NCBI GenBank assembly: GCA_020809705.1
Contig: CP085829.1
Location: 2,356,001-2,420,000, forward strand
Source: Calonectria ilicicola
Taxonomy: Eukaryota; Ascomycota; Sordariomycetes; Hypocreales; Nectriaceae
Direction: 5' to 3'
Length of the DNA: 64,000 nucleotides
Of the stretch, positions 9,509-19,680 are shown piece after piece; position 1 is the stretch's first letter, and each line of letters starts with the position of its first letter. The notes beneath the pieces are model-generated. The model did not search any database, was not told the origin of the DNA, and saw only the letters and a program-made list of their open reading frames with translations. The position numbers and the translations under genes are program-made.

Positions 9509-11601
9509 ATTATGCGTCTCCCTGTGCGTGCGTCGCAATTAACGTGCGTGTCCAACAGCATGACGCTGCACTACCACCGCAGTGGCTATTGCTTGGGATC
9601 TACCAACCCTGCAAGCTGAAGGGAGCAAATGACGACAGGATACTTTGCATTCAGGCTAGGTACATTGGCGGCCACCTACACCCCCCGGCCAGCCCTGAGC
9701 AGCCGCCGCCGTCGTGCCGTCCAATCCATCGCCCCAGTGCTCCCGTCTTACAGTTTCGCCTCCTTGCCAGCTGCTCGGGGCATGACGAAACCGGGACTCA
9801 GGGCCTCGTGCAGACACCGCATCCGTCAAGCTGGGACGAGATAACCCAGGAGCGAGGCGAGGTCTTGCAGTGCAATGCAGTGTCCCACACAGATACAGGC
9901 AGGTACTTTTGCGCGATTCATTCGCTTGGCCAGCGTGCGTCTTGGCAGTAAGAAGAATGGCGACCGCCTTCTCTGCTCCTAGTCCTATCCGAGGTCCAGA
10001 GCCTCGAGGAATGCAGTTGGGGCAGACTGTCACACTGATACCACCACTCCTGCACGCCCCCCGGCCGGCTGTGGCAGCCGGGCACTCGTCTCGCAGCAGA
10101 GTTGATGACCCCGACAACTTTTTTTGCCGTTTGTAAAACCTTGTCCCTTGGGACCGGCAATTTACACTGGAGACGAGTCGAAAACATTGCCAAAGCCGGT
10201 CCTCCACGGTCCTCCACGGGCCACTCGAGAATCAGAGCTACGATCCGGCTTTTGGCCCGGCCCTCCCGCGTCACTGATGGCGGTCGCCCCGATCTCGAAT
10301 AATTCCAAGGCTGTCAAAACCCAGATCGACCTGCCAATCAGGCGCCTCCTAGCTAGGCAATTTGGCCTGGGGACTCCCAGAACCGGTCAGGCGGCACCAA
10401 TCGCGTCCCCTCCCGCCTTGACTCGGCTTGGTCCACCTTGCGCGGGTAGCCCCGCAATCCCTTGAAGACTTTCCGCCTCACTCCAAGTTCGTCCCTGTCC
10501 CGCCCGCCGAAAGCTGGGCGCTGGGCTTGCAGTGCAGAGCTCAACATGACGAATCGGCTGCAGGAATGCTGCTCGCAATCACAACGGCCTCGGACCTCGC
10601 CGCACATGCAAGGGCAAAAAGGTTCAGTTAATGGTCCAGCCATTGCATTGGACCATGCAGAGCTCAGCTCAGCTATATTGCCCAAGACATGACGCAGAGA
10701 ATCGAGGGAGTCGGGAGTCGAGAGGCATCCCGGTTCCCTGCACCCCCATCCCATTCCCCCAGCGCTCGTGGGGCCCGGCTCCCCAGCGCACCCCTGGCGC
10801 CAGCGTGCCAGGTGCCCTTCCTCTCGGACACTCAACTCATGTCGCCTGCTCCTTCAGCGTTGCCTCCCTCCTTCGTCTGGGGCGGTTGGCGCGTATCCCT
10901 CCCCCTCCCCTTGCAGCCACCGCCCGGGATAGCCTGCCAACAATCTATCACATCAGACCATTGCAAGGGACGAGGATTTTCACAATCCCGCACCGGTGAG
11001 CTTGAGGTAGGGAACATAGCTTCAGCGTATAATTGCCATGCATTCTCGGTCAGTAGCAAGCGACATACGTCATCGAAAGTAGCAATCGAAGACCTTACAT
11101 CCAACATGCACACACACACAGTATGCTACGGAGATGGCGAGCCTGCAAAACATCTCAGAGCCTGCCCGGGTGTGTGTCGAGGGGGGGCTAGGGGGTACGG
11201 CGTGGCGTTTGCAACCTTTGCTTTTTACACGAGAGCCTAAGAGGCGCGAAATACCCGATACGTGTGATCATCCATTGGACGTCTTGTACCATCTGCGCCT
11301 ACCCTGGTCTCATCACCACTTTGTCCTGGAAAGCTTGCTAATTGGCCAACTGACCGAGGGAACAAGACTGTCTCTGCATGATGCCGCTATCGAACCGCTA
11401 GAAGCGGTGTCGGTGAACCATCCCAGTTTTGGGGTGGCTGTGGCACAGTATCAGCATCTCTCCGTCCCACGATGGCTTCACTGCAGGGAACATTTATTTT
11501 CCCCACCCCCAGGTATGCCCGCAAACGACCACCCACCCCCCCTAGCATGTATGTCACCGTTTCCGTCTTTGTCAAAACCCCTGCCGAAGAATTTGCATGG
11601 C

Positions 11602-11670
11602 CGACGTGAGATTAAAACCGCTGCCGGGGCCCTCTTGTTCAAGGAGAACTTGTTCAGGAATCTCACGTCG
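11602..11670 (+). repeat. 12-bp perfect inverted repeat upstream of the 2EXR gene
   Basis: The arms CGACGTGAGATT (11602-11613) and AATCTCACGTCG (11659-11670) are exact reverse complements separated by 45 nt. Each arm carries ACGTGA/TCACGT, a core of the bZIP or bHLH type. The spacer holds a nested direct repeat, CTTGTTCA, at 11634-11641 and 11649-11656. The repeat ends 81 nt before the likely start codon, so it is either a promoter element or a leader hairpin. Confidence 0.6.
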
Positions 11671-11751
11671 ATCTAAGCTGGCTTGTCTGAGACGTGTACT
11701 CGACCATCAACGCTGAAAACAAAAAACAAAAAAACAACAGAAAAAGAAAGT

Positions 11752-12720
11752 ATGATGTCCATTCAGTCTCTCCTCACCGACGACAACGAGGACCCGTTGC
11801 CACGAAAACCTTCCGCAATGACCAGCAACTTTGGCTCGCTGCCAACTGAATTGCGCCTCAAGATCTGGTCCCGCGCCGTTGAGCCCCGGATCGTCTTGTT
11901 TGGTGACTTGGTTCAAAATGAACGGTCCTACCCCTTGCCTAGCGTCACCCAGCTCAACGTCGAAGCGCGAACGGAAACAAGACAAGGGTACGAGCCGATC
12001 GGCCACGGTTCTTATTTTGACTTCTCCAAAGACATTCTTGTTTGCGATCACAAGATTTCAGATCAAGCCCCTGATCCTTACCTGGAGAGCTTGGCCCCAC
12101 GAATCAAGAGACTAGCTTATTGGGACTGCTTCCCTGATGATGGGCGGGTTGATGGGCCTTATCACTACTCGGTTTACCTCTCGGCATGCTATCGTCAACG
12201 AGACTTTGGGAAGATTGAATTCGATCGGTTCTGGTTTCCAAATTTGGAGGATCTCTGGATTGTCAAGGTTGGAGAAATCGACCCGGCATGGATGATCCAT
12301 GTGGATAACAGGGCGCCATACGAGGTGCGACTGAAGGAACTTGCCAAGCAATTCCGGTACTGGGTTGACGAAAACATCATCGAGATGGCATCGCTAGAAC
12401 TGGACGACCCTGAGGTCAAGTCAGTCCTGAACGAAGGACGATGTGGAAAAATCGACTGTCATGAGTTGAACAGGGGCCGCAGCAAAATGGTTTCCAAAGT
12501 TACTTTCATCGATGGAAAATACGAGGCGCCCACGGATGGCAAAGAGTGGGTGCGCATTCTCCCATGGCACGTGGACGAGGAGAGAGTTAAGGGAAACCGT
12601 ACCTGTGAGAACCGCATGCGATGGGTATTGGTTGAGAGGATTCTCACTTTTGATCTCCAATGGGAGGGATGGAGCGAATCGGGCTGGGAAGTCAAGCGCA
12701 ATAGGAGAACTCCTAGTTGA
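11752..12720 (+). CDS. 2EXR-domain protein of unknown function
   Basis: Single-exon gene. The frame opens at 11683, but the likely start is ATG at 11752 (or the next codon, 11755), giving 322 aa. An A-rich leader (AAAAAGAAAGT) precedes it. Residues ~23-45 (FGSLPTELRLKIWSRAVEPR) are the hallmark of the fungal 2EXR/F-box-like family, whose LP-x-E-x-R-x-x-I-W motif is diagnostic. The rest has conserved Trp/Tyr-rich segments (LAYWDCFPDD, FWFPNLEDLWIV) but no catalytic signature. The family is large and lineage-expanded in filamentous ascomycetes, and no biochemical role is established. It stands alone, with 3.3 kb of non-coding DNA upstream and 1.06 kb before MED31. Confidence 0.85.
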   Translation: MMSIQSLLTDDNEDPLPRKPSAMTSNFGSLPTELRLKIWSRAVEPRIVLFGDLVQNERSYPLPSVTQLNVEARTETRQGYEPIGHGSYFDFSKDILVCDHKISDQAPDPYLESLAPRIKRLAYWDCFPDDGRVDGPYHYSVYLSACYRQRDFGKIEFDRFWFPNLEDLWIVKVGEIDPAWMIHVDNRAPYEVRLKELAKQFRYWVDENIIEMASLELDDPEVKSVLNEGRCGKIDCHELNRGRSKMVSKVTFIDGKYEAPTDGKEWVRILPWHVDEERVKGNRTCENRMRWVLVERILTFDLQWEGWSESGWEVKRNRRTPS

Positions 12721-13780
12721 GGGATGACATGAAGCGAAGCGGTCAATATTGCTGAACTCGTACACGACCCCAGAGAAAACGACACGGATACGATTTACTG
12801 AAGCCGATCACTGGACTGATTGACTGTCAGCTAAAGCCTCAAACACGATGACGTGGCACACATGTGCCAAGACATGGTGGGCGGGTTGTTGCTACCTTGG
12901 TCAGTTCAGCGGCAAACCAAAGGCATGTTGAAACCATGGTTCTCGACATGGCATGGAACCTGTATTATTTGGACAAGTTTTGTTGGAGTTGAAGATGCTT
13001 GCTAACTCACGAACGATCGATGATGAGGAGCTGAAGGGCAGTTTTCACGAAAAGTCGCATCCAAATCGACGGATTGTATGCTATTTGAGGAAGTTATGAT
13101 TACGATGGATTTTGTGCTACTGGGTGATTGGTAAAATGCCATCAATGACAAGAGCTGGGAGTTTGGGCATTGCATTTTTTTTTTCTGTTTCTTCTCTCGA
13201 TAATTGTTGGAATATGCTAGGACATTTGTGTGTGCATTTTAATGGAGAGGTTACACTGGAAATGGCGAGCATTTGGATCTGTGGCATTATGGGATGGGTA
13301 ATTAAGCTTGATTAGATTGGACAGTGTGTTAGTTGATGGACGAATAATATACTGATATTGCTATTAACATGATGGCTGGATGCAAAGTATTCAGGGGTGA
13401 TGGAATGGCTGTATATGGGATATCAAAAGATAAAGGAGAAAATATGAGGGAGCAAGAGAACGGGTTGAATATTGTCTTATGCCAAGGCTGCCACGCTGTT
13501 GCTGAAGAGTTTGTACTCCACGATGCTCTCGTGACTGACGGAAGAGATCTTTGTTATGGGACTCAATCGAGTATAAATGACGTTGGGGGTGGGTCTGGCT
13601 CCGTGCGCTGAAATCTACGACCAGAGTACGTACCTCCCTCACCACCTTCACTTTCGCTTCCACCTTCACCTTGACCTTCCCACGCGCGACCGGGCAAAGG
13701 CTGTCGACATCGCAATCCCATCAGCGCCGGCACAAGAAGCACCCAATAGCGCCGCGAAAACACCTCGAGCCGGCTTCAGA
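12721..13780. other. Intergenic region upstream of MED31, 1.06 kb
   Basis: Moderately AT-rich, with short T runs. No gene-like ORF was seen. A TATAAA at 13572-13577 lies about 204 nt before the MED31 start, and the sequence after it becomes pyrimidine-rich, as expected of a leader. Confidence 0.5.
13572..13577 (+). promoter_or_regulatory. TATA-like element upstream of MED31
   Basis: TATAAA about 204 nt upstream of the MED31 ATG, with CT-rich sequence after it. It is assigned by position only. Confidence 0.3.
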
Positions 13781-14234
13781 ATGGCAACAGACGCGCCCCT
13801 GGATGTTGTGATGGGCTCTCCGCCGCCGGTGCCTGCGCCAGCCGACAATGAACCCAAGTACGGCGGCTTCTCGCGGTTCGAGATTGAGCTTGAGGTATGT
13901 TCTTTTCTTTGGCGTCCAACCCCTTGGGCCACGCCCAGTTGACTGATTGTTTTTGTGCGCGCAGTTTGTCCAATCGCTCGCGAACCCGTTCTACCTCAAC
14001 CATCTTGCGTCCCAGAAGCTCCTCAGCCAACCGGCCTTTGTCGCCTACCTAGCCTACCTCCAATACTGGAGCAAGCCGCCGTATTTGAAATACCTGACAT
14101 ATCCCGGCCCGACATTACGGAATCTCGAGCTGCTCCAACAGGAAACCTTCCGGCAGCAGATCATGAGCCCAGATGTCGTGCAGCGCCTCATGGAGGAGGG
14201 CATGAAAGCGTCGGTAGAATGGCATCGCGAATGA
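13781..14234 (+). CDS. MED31: Mediator subunit Med31 (Soh1)
   Basis: Two exons: 13781-13894 (38 codons) and 13965-14234. The 70-nt intron has GTATGT and GCAG ends in phase 0. The product is 127 aa, the usual Med31 size. The core is unmistakable: RFEIELE joined to FVQSLANPFYLNHLASQ, then YLAYLQYWSKPPYLKYLTYP and the C-terminal LLQQETFRQQI. Med31 belongs to the middle module of Mediator and bridges transcription factors to RNA polymerase II in the nucleus. The acidic/proline-rich N-terminal 30 residues are poorly conserved in the family. The gene converges with RPC11, with 324 bp between the stops. Confidence 0.96.
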
Positions 14235-14558
14235 CGGCTAGGCGCATTTTTGACGATCTACGAACGACAAAATATATACTAAAAGGGGAAATACAATTTC
14301 GAGTTGGAACATTGATACCGGTACCAGGGGAGTGGCGCACTCCAGGGAAGCGTCAGGCCAGGACCATTACAAATGCATCATGACTTTGGTTTGAGTGACA
14401 TGCTATGAACGGAGTCACCTGGAAACAGGATGAAACGGCAATAAAATTCCGTGGTATTCCAAAAAAGAAAGGCAACATAGACGCCAACTCCATTCTCCCG
14501 CAAAATAATAGCACAGTTTGACTCGGGTCTTTTTTCTTCTTCTTTTTGGCGCCAAAGC
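14235..14558. other. Convergent intergenic region MED31/RPC11
   Basis: 324 bp between two facing 3' ends, presumably both 3' UTRs. Nothing else was seen. Confidence 0.6.
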
Positions 14559-14973
14559 TCAGTTCTCTCTCCACCGCTGTCCGCACGTCATACACTTGAA
14601 GAAACTCGTCATGGGCTCATCGGCACTTCGAATCTGGACCTGGTAGAATGCAGCCTCCTCGCCATCGCAGCCTTCAGCGGGGCACTGGACCTTGCCCTTC
14701 TGCGCATTGTCCCAGGCGCCAGGTCCACCAAAGATGTCCTCCTTTTCAACTCGCTCGAAGGTGCGGCGGGAGAAGACTGGCTCGGTGATGTGATGCTCAA
14801 AGGGACAAGTGCGGCACTCGAGACGGTTGGTTCGAGTGTTTGTCAGAGACACAGTGAGGATGTTGGCGCAATGGGGGCAGACTGAGCAGGTGGGTGGTGG
14901 TCAGCTGGGGATGTTTCTGATATAGACATGGGAGGGAGGGGGAGGGGGAGGGTGTTGTCTTACAGAGCAACAT
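14559..14973 (-). CDS. RPC11: RNA polymerase III subunit C11
   Basis: Two exons: 14973-14964 (only 10 coding nt, ATG TTG CTC T) and 14881-14559, with an 82-nt intron (GTAAGA/TCAG). The 110-aa product begins MLLFCPHCANIL, matching the POLR3K start MLLFCPGC; the Phe codon is split by the intron. The N-terminal zinc ribbon uses C5, C8, C26 and C29. The C-terminal TFIIS-like ribbon contains RSADEPMT, the acidic DE motif that promotes RNA cleavage, followed by FFKCMTCGQRW. C11 is needed for intrinsic transcript cleavage, termination and reinitiation by Pol III. It is divergent from the ankyrin gene across 737 bp. Confidence 0.96.
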
Positions 14974-15710
14974 GACTGTGGCTGGGTGTCTGGTCTCTGG
15001 GAGAGGGACGTGGGAGCTTGGGTTGGAATTGTATTTGGTATAGTTGGTTTAATGTACCGGGATAGTGACTGTCAGCTGGGGATGTGCTTCGCCTCTGGTG
15101 TGAGTGAGTTGGTTGCGTGTGACTAGGGTTGTGAGAAGTGTTTTGGACTGGCCGAGGAAACGCAGATCGAGTGGTAAAGAAAAAAAAAACCAGCCTGGCG
15201 GACAGGTGGGGCCAAATGCATCATACCTCGAGCTTAGCGCCAGCCTCGCTGCAATTGCGGGCGACAGAGCGCCCCTCCCTGTCCTATGACTGACCTATGC
15301 CTGTCTGGTGCCTGTCCTGTGCCCCTCCACCACATCCACCAAACTCTCAAAGCGTCTGTTTCACTGCCACCTCCTCTCACCGAAAACTATCCTCACAGGC
15401 GCCGGCCTTGCGTAACCTCATCCCCTTTTACTCCGTGTCCCGATCTTGCCTCTCTGCACCCCGACTCGCCACAAACCCGGCTCTCCCGACTTCTTCTTTC
15501 TCTCCTTGAGAAACAGGATATAATAACTACGACTACTACTACTACTACCCCGCTCACCTCCCCTCCTCCTCCCTTCCTCCCCGCGATTTCCAGGGGACGC
15601 TGGACATCGAAAACCCCAAAAGACGAAACGGCCAAGGTGCGCGTCTAGAACAACAAACTACAACCTCCTCTGCATATAAACGCCGGCCCCCAGAAAGAAT
15701 AAAATACAAG
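14974..15710. other. Bidirectional promoter region RPC11/ankyrin gene
   Basis: 737 bp between divergent start codons. The right half (15290-15660) is strongly pyrimidine-rich on the + strand, with a CTA/ACT trinucleotide tract near 15528-15549, as expected of a long leader for the ankyrin gene. No ORF with coding character was seen. Confidence 0.5.
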
Positions 15711-16762
15711 ATGGCTGCCGACGAGGAGCACGATGTAGGCTCCCAAACTCTCCCGCCTTGACACCGAAAAAAAAAAAAGAAAAAAGACCAAAAAAAATAT
15801 CGTTACAAGACAAAAGGGAAGAGGCTAAAACCACAGCGCAATCGCAGGGCGCCTCGGTCAAGGAGATCCTGATCGAGGCCTGTCGCCGCAACAACACCGA
15901 CCTCCTCAACGACTGCCTCGAGGACAAGTCTGACAGCGAAATCTCGGACCTGCTCAACAAGACCACCACCGTCATGGGCAACCACCTCTACCACGAAGCC
16001 GCCTCCCGTGGAAACTGTACGTTCCCGTCCCCCCTCAATACTCAATACTCGACACCATCTTTTCCTTTCCCCCCAAATATGAAGCTTGTGTGTGCGTGTG
16101 TGTGGTGTCTGTGTGCTTGTATCCGTCCCCTCCGGTCGAAATCTACCCTCTGAAAGTCTTACGCCCAGTGGTGTTTCTTCTTCCTACACTCCTCCTAGAT
16201 TCTTGCTACTGGAAAAAAAGGACCCAGTCAGTCAGAGAGAGGAAGTAGCAAAATACGGCTTATACTCAAAAACACTTGTCTGCTTCCCCCAATACCAAAC
16301 TAACATCCCGGCTCTCCTCCGTCCATAGATGAAATCATAGACCTTCTCCTCGACCAGCCCGAGTTCGAATGCGACCCCATCGACCGCCAGTACGGCGACA
16401 CCCCACTGCACACCGCCGTCCGCTGGATCAACAGCGAACCCCCCGCTCAGAGGCCCTTTGGCCTCGCCCTCGTCGAGATGATGCTCGAGGCCGGCTCCAA
16501 CGCGCGAGCCAAGAACAAGGCCCGTCTGACGGCTTACCAGCTCGCCGACCCCACAAATACCGAGCTGCGCGAGCTGATCCAGAAGCACGAGTTCTCAGAC
16601 GCCAACGACTTCATCGGCGCCGATCCCACCCCGGCGGCCCCCAAGGCCGGTGGCAAGGCTCAGCCCGCTGACGATGAGAGTGATGACGACGCCGAGTTCA
16701 GCGGAAGTGACGACGAGGAGCGCGCTGAGTGGGAACGGAGGAGAAAGGACAAGAAGAGGTAG
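15711..16762 (+). CDS. Small ankyrin-repeat protein
   Basis: Three exons: 15711-15734 (MAADEEHD), 15848-16016 and 16329-16762, giving 208 aa. The introns are 113 and 312 nt; the second is unusually long for this window. The joins restore HEAASRGNYEIIDLLLDQPEFECDP and keep phase. Ankyrin helices are visible: SVKEILIEACRRNNTDLLND, HLYHEAASRGNYEIIDLLLD, YGDTPLHTAVRW and ALVEMMLEAGSNARAKNKARLTAYQLA. The last ~50 residues are acidic and then basic (DDESDDDAEFSGSDDEER, RRRKDKKR). The architecture resembles the small ankyrin protein YCR051W of yeast, which has no assigned mechanism. It is probably a soluble protein-protein adaptor. Confidence 0.9.
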
Positions 16763-17186
16763 ATGAAGACCGGGGCAATAGAAGGCAGCGTACGCACGCG
16801 TTTTGTGCTTACACATGACATGGATTTGGAAACTGGGCTCCGTCTCATTAAGCGAGGGATGGACCAAACCGCTTGAGTGCCCATCATGACATCTGAGAAA
16901 TAGAGCCTTTAGAACGGCAGGCATGAATAAACAATTCTTCATTTAGGTTTATCGAAACTCCTTCCTGTATTTGTTGTCTATCATTCTTCCCAGAAAGGAC
17001 AAGCTTGCGGCCCATCCGCCCTCCCCTCATGACATGACATTCTCGTCTATCTATACAATTCTTGGTATACAAACTAAAAGGAATCTTATTGACCAGGAAC
17101 CTGCCTTGATCCATTCTAAAGAAAAACGGGCACAATCTTACAGATGTCATCATCATCAGTCCCACCAATGGCTGTGCCATCTCAGA
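16763..17186. other. Convergent intergenic region, 0.42 kb
   Basis: It lies between the facing 3' ends of the ankyrin gene and the thaumatin-like gene. Nothing else is supported. Confidence 0.6.
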
Positions 17187-18478
17187 TCATGACAGTTGCA
17201 AAGCCCCCGCCACCACCACTAGCGAGAGCAATACAGACATGTTTGGTTTGGCCTCGTTCGCGGCAGACTTGTCAGCTTCAATATAGGTGACGTTCTTCAG
17301 CCGACTCATAGCCAGATCCGATAATCTCCCCGAGCTGCTGAGTTCAGACATTTCCTTCCCCAGCTGACGCAAGATATTAGTTGAGCGTCCCCTGGGGCAT
17401 ATAGTCACCTCCCAGCCGCCTCCATTTGGGATAATGAATGTCGACTTTTGGTCATCAAATGCGTAGCTGTAGGCATCCGGGCATATCCTTTTTGCGGCCC
17501 AGCTATAATCTGACGGACGACAAATTTCGGGATCATGATACTTGCCCACGCAGCAGTCCTTATCCGAGCCAGATGCGGAACAAGCGCTCCTGCAAGGAGA
17601 AAACTCGGGCCGTTGGATCATATCATCTGGGTAGGGGTATATTCCATCGCCAGGCTTAGTGGGTGGGAATTTAAGCAACCGCCAGGGGCACCATCGACTC
17701 GCTCTTTGGTTATCAATAGTAGTTTCTAGGGGGACGGGATAGGTTGAGTTAGTGTACCATGTGCCTGTATCGGCCTCGGTGTAGAGCCAGCCCGGTGTTG
17801 CAATACAGGCACAGTTGGTTAGGTTGGGGGGGATATCAGAGGTATTCTTGGAGGGAATGAACTTTAGGCCAATAGGGAGGTTGTAGCCATCAACGAGAGA
17901 TATATCGTAGAAAGTTTGCTTATTATCCACGCCGCCAGCGAGATTGAATTCAGCAAGGGTCGCAGGAGTTTCGCCCTATCGTATACGATGTCAGTTTGTG
18001 ACATGGTAAATATTGGCCTAGCTCAACTTACACTGAATTCGCAGTCTAGTTTCCCCAAACAATCACCGGTTTTGCAAGAGCACGAATCGCCATTGACGGT
18101 GCAGTTTGTTCGTCCCCAGACTCGCCCTTGCCAGTCTGGGCTCACCCAAAGCCTTCTGCTTTTTCCCATGCGAAGTTCAAATCCCCCGGTTCCAGGGCCT
18201 TGGCCATGCTGAGTTGCAATCCCGGGCCAAATGGTTGAGTCGCATTTGTTGGTGATAACGAGAGGGATCTTTCCACCCCAGTCGTCAGAATCATAGAGGG
18301 ACCTCTTAGGCACCCCGATTCGTGGGCCAAAGCCTGACTTGAGCGGACTGCGCTGAAAGCGTGGAAACTCATCCGATCTGACTCCCTGGGAAAGCAAGCC
18401 AACGGCTAGCATGAGGATTATTAGTCGAAAGAATGAGGAGGGGTGTGCATGGCGCCGGCAATTCGATATATGTACCAT
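17187..18478 (-). CDS. Secreted, probably GPI-anchored thaumatin-like protein
   Basis: Two exons: 18478-18032 and 17975-17187, with a 56-nt intron (GTAAGT/ATAG) in phase 0. The product is 411 aa. A signal peptide spans roughly residues 1-35 (FFRLIILMLAVGLLSQGVRS). A Lys-Arg pair at 58-59 (VPKR/S) is a candidate Kex2 processing site before the domain. The thaumatin fold follows: VITNKCDSTIWPGI, GTGGFELRMG, WVSPDWQGRVWGRTNC, TGDCLGKLDC joined to GETPATLAEFNL, FYDISLVDGYNLP, C-terminal CRSAC, and the family-diagnostic PDAYSYAFDDQKSTF. The C-terminus (SVLLSLVVVAGALQLS) looks like a GPI signal. Family members bind or hydrolyse beta-glucans, so a cell-wall role is inferred. There are about 16 cysteines in the domain, as in plant TLPs. 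Confidence 0.92.
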
Positions 18479-19680
18479 ATCGCAAGCTGGGGAAATGGTA
18501 TAGCGAACGACAAATCAAAAGAGGAGGCAGAATGAGTTTGAGATCTAAACAAGAGGTGTAGTGGTAAAACTAGGACCCAACGCATAAAGCGATTATTCCA
18601 AGTCTTTTTTCAGCTCATAGCTTGTATAACGAACGGGTGATCAGTTCAAGTAGAGTTGGGTTGCCAGAGACAGAAGAAATCGAGTGTGGCAACGCCGGGA
18701 CGGTCAGAATTCGGAATGTAAATACTGGGTGACGTCGAGAGAGCCAGGCGAGATGATGTTGTTTGGAGAGGGGGAGAGGATTCAACCAGATGTGGTCTTG
18801 TTTCCTGTTTCCTTGAATAATCCCTGTTTGATGCTTGTTTCAGATGGCCATGATGGGCGCTAGGGTCTAAACAGGGAAATTCGCGGACGGAGGACAGTTG
18901 ACAAAGGAGGTAAATGATTGACAATGGTGTGGACAGGGCGCTATAACGAATGATTTGATAGGGATATAATGCAAAAAATAAGTCACAGTAGGGAGTAAGC
19001 TGAAAAGGTGAAGAGAAGCGAGAGAAAGGATCGAGATGATGTTTTGGCGAACCAGCGTCGAAAAGATGGAATTGGTTGGAAATGGGCCTTTCTTGAAGTT
19101 GATTTTGGGCAGGGGTGAGTACGTGATCTTGCCGCCTCTGGTCACTTTCATGGCATTTGAGCATGAATGACGTACATGTACTTAAGACACAGGCGCGACC
19201 AGCGAGGGGTAGCTACAGCTCTCACTGTGGTTGGATGGTCCCTAGTTTGGGATTCAGGCCTTACTTTAACTTAGCTCACAGTAGCCATATTGCTAAAAAT
19301 AAAAATAAATCAAAATTATACAATAATTCATCACTGATATTTCGTATTTTACTGTTTTTTTTTGGCTGGTTCATTCATTACTACGGCTCCACTCATAGGT
19401 AAGCGAGTTTCTCATGCCAAAGCAACCCGTTGAGGCAAGAAATTGCGTCAACCTGGCAAACTGTGTGTGCACGCTCTCAAAAAGTCTCACCAATACGCAG
19501 TTTAGTCAAAAATTCATATGTCGCCATTCAAACTATGGTGATTTGTAATAAAGAAATCATGAATCCCTTCGCCGTGAAACGTAGAAGCAACCCTCATTAT
19601 CCAAACATGCATTCGTGAAAAGCCCTTATACACCTCGCGCACATATCCAGTTTTTTAGTTTTCAAGGTCAAGCATCTCGT
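18479..19680. other. Intergenic, 1.2 kb, AT-rich right half
   Basis: It lies between the malate synthase 3' end and the thaumatin-like promoter, both on the minus strand. Positions 19290-19380 are very AT-rich. It contains the 18-nt sequence at 19198-19215 that recurs at 59859. No gene is supported; ORFs near 18650-19160 lack motifs. Confidence 0.5.
19198..19215 (+). repeat. 18-nt dispersed repeat, copy 1
   Basis: ACCAGCGAGGGGTAGCTA, identical to 59859-59876. Both copies lie next to AT-rich intergenic DNA. Similarity does not clearly extend beyond 18 nt. Confidence 0.6.

Larger units (their letters stand above)
8435..11751. other. Intergenic region between divergent GPI2 and 2EXR genes, 3.3 kb
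   Basis: GPI2 (-) and the 2EXR gene (+) diverge across this stretch, so it holds both promoters. It contains an A20 run (9416-9435), a CATC/CATT tetranucleotide tract (9477-9508) and an inverted repeat (11602-11670). ORFs of up to 183 codons occur on both strands but overlap each other and have no recognisable domains or splice structure. Confidence 0.5.
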
